Origin: Astrocystis sublimbata
Taxonomy: Eukaryota; Ascomycota; Sordariomycetes; Xylariales; Xylariaceae
DNA: 64,000 nt
Assembly (NCBI GenBank): GCA_022453515.1
Contig: JAJNNY010000006.1
Location: forward strand, 558,001-622,000
Reading direction: 5' to 3'
In this document: piece after piece, positions 59,510 through 64,000 of the stretch
Position numbering within the stretch: the first letter of the stretch is position 1
Layout: every line of letters begins with the position of its first letter
Made by a program: the position numbers and the translations under genes
The notes under the pieces: model-generated
The model's database searches: none
Told to the model about the DNA's origin: nothing
Seen by the model: only the letters and a program-made list of their open reading frames with translations

Positions 59510-60241
59510 ATGACCCCATCATCATCCACTCGCCTGCTGGTGAAGACCACCTCTGCACTCTCATCTCCCCCCCTCTCCCTCCGCTCTATACAACAGTCCA
59601 CGCGCGCCTTCTCGCAGACATGTCGCCGCCACCAAGATGACGGGCAGCCGCCGCCGCCACGCCCAGCCCCTCGCCTCTCGCTCCTCAGCAGACTGTCGCC
59701 CAGCATCGCCCCCCGCGCGACGGAGCGCACGCAGGGATCCGGCAGCATGGCCGACATCACCAAGGTGCTGGCGAGCAACACGCTGTCGCGGGCCATGAAC
59801 CAGTCCGACCCCAACTCCATCATGGGGCAGGACGAAGACGACGCGAAGGAGGACTGGGGGCCGGGCCACGAGCCCTTCCACTTCCACATCTTCTCCCACA
59901 AGCACAACACCCACATCACCGTCACCAAGCCGAACCGCTGCGCCATCGTGTCCATGAGCGCCGGCCAGATCGGCTTCAAGAAGAGCAAGCGCGGCTCCTA
60001 CGACGCCGCCTACCAGCTGGCCGCCTACGTCCTCGACAAGCTGAACCAGGGCGGCTGGCACCGCAAGATCCAGTCTCTCGAGGTCGTCCTGCGCGGCTTC
60101 GGTCTCGGCCGTGAGGCCGTCACCAAGGTCCTACTGGGAAACGAGGGGAAACTGCTGCGCCCGCACATCGTAAAGGTAGCGGACGCTACCAGGCTGAAGT
60201 TTGGTGGCACGAGGGGTAGCAACCCTAGGAGATTGGGTTAG
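59510..60241 (+). CDS. Mitochondrial small-subunit ribosomal protein uS11m
   Basis: Intronless, 243 aa. The first 80 residues are a Ser/Arg/Pro-rich mitochondrial presequence and linker (TRLLVKTTSALSS, RAFSQTCRR). The uS11 fold starts near residue 120 with FHFHIFSHKHNTHITVTKPN and continues through SMSAGQIGFKKSKRGSYDAA and YQLAAYV. It ends with LEVVLRGFGLGREAVTKVLL and the basic tail TRLKFGGTRGSNPRRLG. This is the counterpart of yeast Mrps18 and bacterial S11, which bind 16S-type rRNA in the platform of the small subunit. Length and motifs are complete, so the gene should be functional. It is expressed in the opposite direction to TIM44. Confidence 0.94.
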   Translation: MTPSSSTRLLVKTTSALSSPPLSLRSIQQSTRAFSQTCRRHQDDGQPPPPRPAPRLSLLSRLSPSIAPRATERTQGSGSMADITKVLASNTLSRAMNQSDPNSIMGQDEDDAKEDWGPGHEPFHFHIFSHKHNTHITVTKPNRCAIVSMSAGQIGFKKSKRGSYDAAYQLAAYVLDKLNQGGWHRKIQSLEVVLRGFGLGREAVTKVLLGNEGKLLRPHIVKVADATRLKFGGTRGSNPRRLG

Positions 60242-60721
60242 GGAGTCCAAGCGGCATGGCTGTCACACTGTCACGATCGCGCACCACGGAGGACCGGAAC
60301 GAGTGGCCAACCACCGACTCGACCTTGTTCGACATCTGTATCATATGTTACATAGTCGCCAAGCAATGTATAAACCCCCCGTCCATTTGCTTTCCAATTT
60401 GAATCCAATGGTGATATGCACGCCGAGTAACAAGTAGGTAGGTAGGTAGTCACCATGTGAAAGGAGTGAACAGAGGACTACCCAGGGACCATGAATGCGC
60501 CTGCCTCCCCCCCGAGTCGGAAAAAAATGAGACTTTGGTATCGATCAGATAAGACACAACCAGTGACACTCCTGCAACGCCCATGCATGAAAACACTCAA
60601 ACTGACTCGCCCGTCGATCACCCCGTAGCCTACGCCGCCATGTGCTATGTTACGCAACAAAGGAAACGAAGGAGAAGAAGGTCATGAGAACCCACGCCCG
60701 CGCAAATGCTCAATCGCCCAA
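60242..60721. other. Convergent 3' spacer
   Basis: Lies between uS11m and the PPPDE gene ends. GTAGGTAGGTAGGTAG occurs at about 60436. No gene recognised. Confidence 0.6.
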
Positions 60722-61560
60722 TCACCTGCCCGGCGCCCTCTCCGCCGCAGGCAACTGCCTCCCACTGCTATCTCTGTACTTGTTCTTCTGCTTCCCCTTG
60801 GACCTCGTGCGAGTGGAGTACTCGTCGTCGTCCTCATCCGAATAGTCGTCGTCGTCACGCGACGCTGACGAAGACGTCGCCAACGTCCTCCGGCTCTCGG
60901 ATCGCAGCATTCTCGAGCCCTCGTGGGCGTCTGTATCGCTATCGTCGCCCAGTAGCTCCCCGTCGGCGGTCTCGTAGTCCGGTGGCTCGATCCAATCCCT
61001 GGGCACGACGCAGGGAAAGGCAACGCCGATGTTGGCGGCGCGATTCAGCCAGCCGGGCCCGGGGCGGCCCGTGAGTTGCTGGCACAGGTAGCTAGTGAAG
61101 TGGTTGCAGTTGCGCGTGAGGATGTTGTAGGTGGACCCGTCGTACTCAGCGGATGCGCGCTGCACGATGGCGTCGATCTCGGCAGGTGTCGCGAAGGTCA
61201 CGCCCTGCAGAATCTCTGTCCGGAACACGCCCCCAGGCGGCTCTGTCTTGGGCTGAGTCCAGTATACACCTGTCACGCCGGGCCGGTCGTGTCCTCCAAA
61301 GGCGTACTCCTTGCCATTAATCACGATACCGGAGTGGAGCAGGGAGGTACCGAAGGTCCAGAGGACAGAGGATAGGCGGCCGGGCTGTGCGACACAGGGT
61401 TCGATTAGTGATGTGTTGCAGTCGGGCAAGTAGGCAGAGAGACGAGACATACAGGCAAAAGATCGTAGACATTGATGATGATCTCGGTCCTCGTCAAGGA
61501 CAAGGTCGACCTGTGTGACTGCCTCGACGTCCTGCTAGATGTGGACTTCTTGGATGACAT
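60722..61560 (-). CDS. PPPDE-family (DeSI-like) cysteine isopeptidase
   Basis: Two exons, complement(60722..61384, 61453..61560), give 256 aa. Exon one ends IIINVYDLLP and splices in phase to PGRLSSVLWTFGTSLLHSG. Reading only the second frame upstream (from 61450) would give a wrong N-terminus. The catalytic His53 (LLHSG) and Cys129 (RNCNHFTSYLC) of the PPPDE papain-like fold are both present, with YAFGGHDR and TYNILTRN between them. Relatives remove SUMO or ubiquitin from substrates. The last 80 residues are an acidic, Ser/Arg-rich disordered tail with a basic end, less conserved. The 68-bp intron has GTATGT and CACAG borders. Confidence 0.92.
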
Positions 61561-63241
61561 GCTGGCCGCGTCGGATGTCGACTGTCAAGGGTCGAGAGTG
61601 TATGTCGGCCGACGGTCAAAGGAGGTGCAATCGAGTTCGAGTCGGGAGAGTAAGGTAGGTAATAGGTAGAGCAGAGCAGAGTGAGGGGCTAGGTTCGCTT
61701 TGCTAGGTGAGGAGGCCGTTTTGATCGAGCCAGTGGTGCGAGGAAGGCTGAAGGCCTAGATTTACCTTGGTCAGGTAACGTCAAAGAAACAGGCAGTCAG
61801 TTGATTCGTAGGTCGGTGCTGGATATGTGCTGCTGTTGTTACATAAGGCAGACAGACCAGTCCAGCTGAGCATGAAGGAGGATTGATGGCCTTGAACAAG
61901 CAGCTAAACTTAGGTACATACAGGTAGCTCGTGCGTGTACTAGGTATGTGAGAGGTACTTGAATGTACGGATATGGACATGTACTCGTAAGTAAGACTGA
62001 CTCGACTGCAGCCAGCACGATCAAGCGGTCGGGTACATTTGTAGGTGCCTAGGTAGGCACCTGCATCTTGAAGGAACACAACCCAGTCAACCAGTACGTA
62101 TCGTCACGTCTGTTTGTTCAAGCAATTGTCATTGGCCCACGCCGCGTATCGCTTAATTTCATGTTGCCCGACTCTCGCTCGAGGCTCAAGTACACTGCGA
62201 AACAAACCAGTCAATCCTGACCCCACACACTGCGGTTAACACTGCGAATGCCTATATCGCAGGCATCAATCGTTGAGGAGAACATGGGGCTGTCTGGCTG
62301 GGCAAGGGCCTCGATTCCCGTCCATGTTTCATGCACTACGGCGCCTAAGCCGCTATTAGACAGTGAGGGGCTCGTTAGTTACGCGCATTGATTGGTGAAG
62401 GTGGGCCCTTGACGATGACCCCAGCAAAATGACAGACCCCAGGTTGCATCTATGTCTTGGCGCAAAGCTGAAAGCGGAGTTGCCCGGGCCTGAGGGACTC
62501 TAGCGGGTCTGGATGTTTCAATAATTCTGTAGTTAAGCTAACCTTACCTAGATATCGTGCGAAATGCATTTATCGAAGGGCAGTAGGTACCTAGGTACAT
62601 GTCGGGACCTCAGTGAGCAGAGGAGGTCGGCGAAACCTGACTCCCGATCTGGCTTGGCACCTCTGTGAGCACCGAGCTTCAATAACAAAATTCAAGCTCT
62701 TGCTTGAGCTGGCGGGGCAAAAGCACTTATTTGCACTTACATAAGGTAAGCTTGTACAAAGTGGGAAATGCAATCTTCTACGAACCCACTTTGCTACCTG
62801 AAGCTTTTTTTTTTCTCGCTCTGCCCCTCCTGCAAAAAGGCTGCATTGGAACGTGCCAGAAACCCAATCATCCATCTTCCTCTCCTCCCACTCCTCCCTC
62901 CTGCACCAGGTCCCCCAGGTCTGCCCTCGACCTCATTGCGAAGCCGAAACAAGGTCATTGGCTCCAATCAACCAAACCAACGTCATCCGGGTTGCTACAT
63001 ACCTAACCTAGGTAGACAAGAACACATTGAGGCTGGTCCACAGCCTAATTCCATCATCACGTCTCCCTCCACCTTCACTCCCCTCCCCTTCGTTTCTCTT
63101 TCCCGCCTATTTCGACCCTTCGCAGCTAGTTCTGCGCTTTCAACCCTCCGCATCTCTGTGCTGGTGCCAAGCTGCACCACCACCACCACCACAACACACA
63201 TCATCACCCGCGCCTACGCTAAGCGACGCTCTGCCCCCAAA
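61561..63241. other. Divergent intergenic region
   Basis: 1.7 kb between the PPPDE and OLA1 genes. It contains a near-perfect palindrome around GTGCCTAGGTAGGCAC at 62041-62064 and TAGGTACCTAGGTACA at 62584-62599. The right part is a pyrimidine-rich leader of OLA1 with a CCACCA run. No gene seen. Confidence 0.55.
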
Positions 63242-63930
63242 ATGCCCCCCAAGAAAGCTGTCGTCGAGGAGAAGCTCCTTCTGGGGCGCCCTGGCAACAA
63301 CTTGAAGGCTGGTATCGTCGGTCTCGCCAATGTCGGCAAATCCACACTGTTCCAGGCCATCACCAAGTGCAGCCTCGGCAACCCCGCTGTAAGCGTCCCG
63401 TTGCTCTACGCCGTGGCTTTGTCTCTGACAGAGGGAATGAGTAGAACTTCCCGTACGCTACGATTGATCCCGAAGAGTCTCGTGTCATCGTGCCGGATGA
63501 GCGTTACGATTGGCTGTGCGCCAAGTACAACCCCAAGTCGCGAGTGCCCGCTCACTTGACCGTCTATGATATCGCCGGACTTACCAGAGGTGCCTCGACC
63601 GGTGCCGGTCTGGGTAACGCTTTCTTATCGCACATCCGTGCCGTCGATGCCATTTTCCAGGTCGTTCGGTGCTTCGATGATGCCGAAATCATTCACGTCG
63701 AAGGCGACGTCAACCCCACCAGAGATCTAGATATCATCGCAGAGGAGCTGCGGACAAAGGATATCGAGTTCACCGAGAAGTCGATAGAAAACCAAAAGAA
63801 GAAGACCCGTGTTGGTGGCCAGAGCCTCGAGGTGAAGAAGGCTAAAGAAGAGGAGGCTACCATGGAGAAGGTCCTTGCCTGGTTGAACGACGGCAAGGAC
63901 GTCCGTAAGGGTAACTGGTCTACCAAGGAG
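63242..63930 (+). CDS. OLA1: Obg-like ATPase OLA1 / YchF-type GTP-binding protein, 3' end outside window
   Basis: The two exons visible are 63242..63388 and 63445..63930 (211 codons), ending at a GTAAGA donor, so the gene continues past the right edge. The first intron is only 56 bp. The P-loop GLANVGKST lies at residues 27-35, preceded by NLKAGIV. Other motifs are the switch-like region [19 protein letters not shown], the G3 motif [10 protein letters not shown], and [15 protein letters not shown] [17 protein letters not shown]. This is the YchF/OLA1 subfamily, which hydrolyses ATP, binds ribosomes and takes part in translation and stress control in the cytosol. The missing part would hold the remaining coiled-coil and TGS domains. 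Confidence 0.95.
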
Positions 63931-64000
63931 GTAAGATAGATTTTATTTCCTCATCTGCCTATCTTTACTCCCAACTTTTCATGATGACAAAGGGCCAAAG

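Noticed and set aside
1..64000. CRISPR arrays, operons, Shine-Dalgarno sites, phage features
   Set aside because: Spliceosomal introns and eukaryotic families throughout; none of these bacterial features is present.

Overview
The window is nuclear DNA of a filamentous ascomycete (Pezizomycotina, probably Sordariomycetes). Genes are well spaced and carry short spliceosomal introns (56-205 bp, GTRAGT-like donors). The housekeeping genes are fungal in type: gamma-tubulin complex GCP4-like protein, TIM44, mitochondrial uS11m, OLA1 GTPase, a spartin-like senescence-domain protein and a Zn2Cys6 regulator. Transposon remains carry RIP-type C-to-T and G-to-A damage. Gene models were built by reading splice sites by eye; for nearly all of them the exon phases close exactly on an in-frame stop codon.

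Layout. 1-9.7 kb: a nucleotidyltransferase-fold gene (766-2128), a gene-poor stretch, and a 73-residue two-exon gene (7156-7504). 9.7-25.4 kb: a membrane-anchored unknown, a Zn2Cys6 factor, a senescence-domain protein, the GCP4-like gene and a conserved unknown. 25.4-29.8 kb: no gene seen.

29.8-44.5 kb is a polyketide biosynthetic cluster. It holds a six-exon highly reducing PKS of 2382 aa (KS-AT-DH-decayed MT-ER-KR-ACP), an AYR1-like short-chain reductase, a CYP67-like P450 and a second short-chain dehydrogenase, arranged as two head-to-head pairs. A further P450 (49.7-51.6 kb) lies beyond a 5.2-kb island that contains a dead pogo/Fot1-type transposon with terminal inverted repeats and TA duplication, an inverted-repeat MITE-like element and a possible LTR. 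A likely scheme is that the PKS makes an unmethylated, reduced chain, the two SDRs adjust carbonyl/hydroxyl oxidation state and the P450s hydroxylate it. No thioesterase, transporter or regulator is seen inside the cluster, so the release step and the regulator are unknown.

51.9-64 kb: a low-complexity Gly/Tyr/Asp-rich conserved protein, a secreted His/Thr-rich protein with a Cys-rich tail, a NADAR-domain protein, TIM44 and uS11m in a divergent mitochondrial pair, a PPPDE (DeSI-like) peptidase, and the 5' part of OLA1, which runs off the right edge. A palindromic TACCTAGGTA-type motif recurs through the intergenic DNA and was not noticed in coding sequence.
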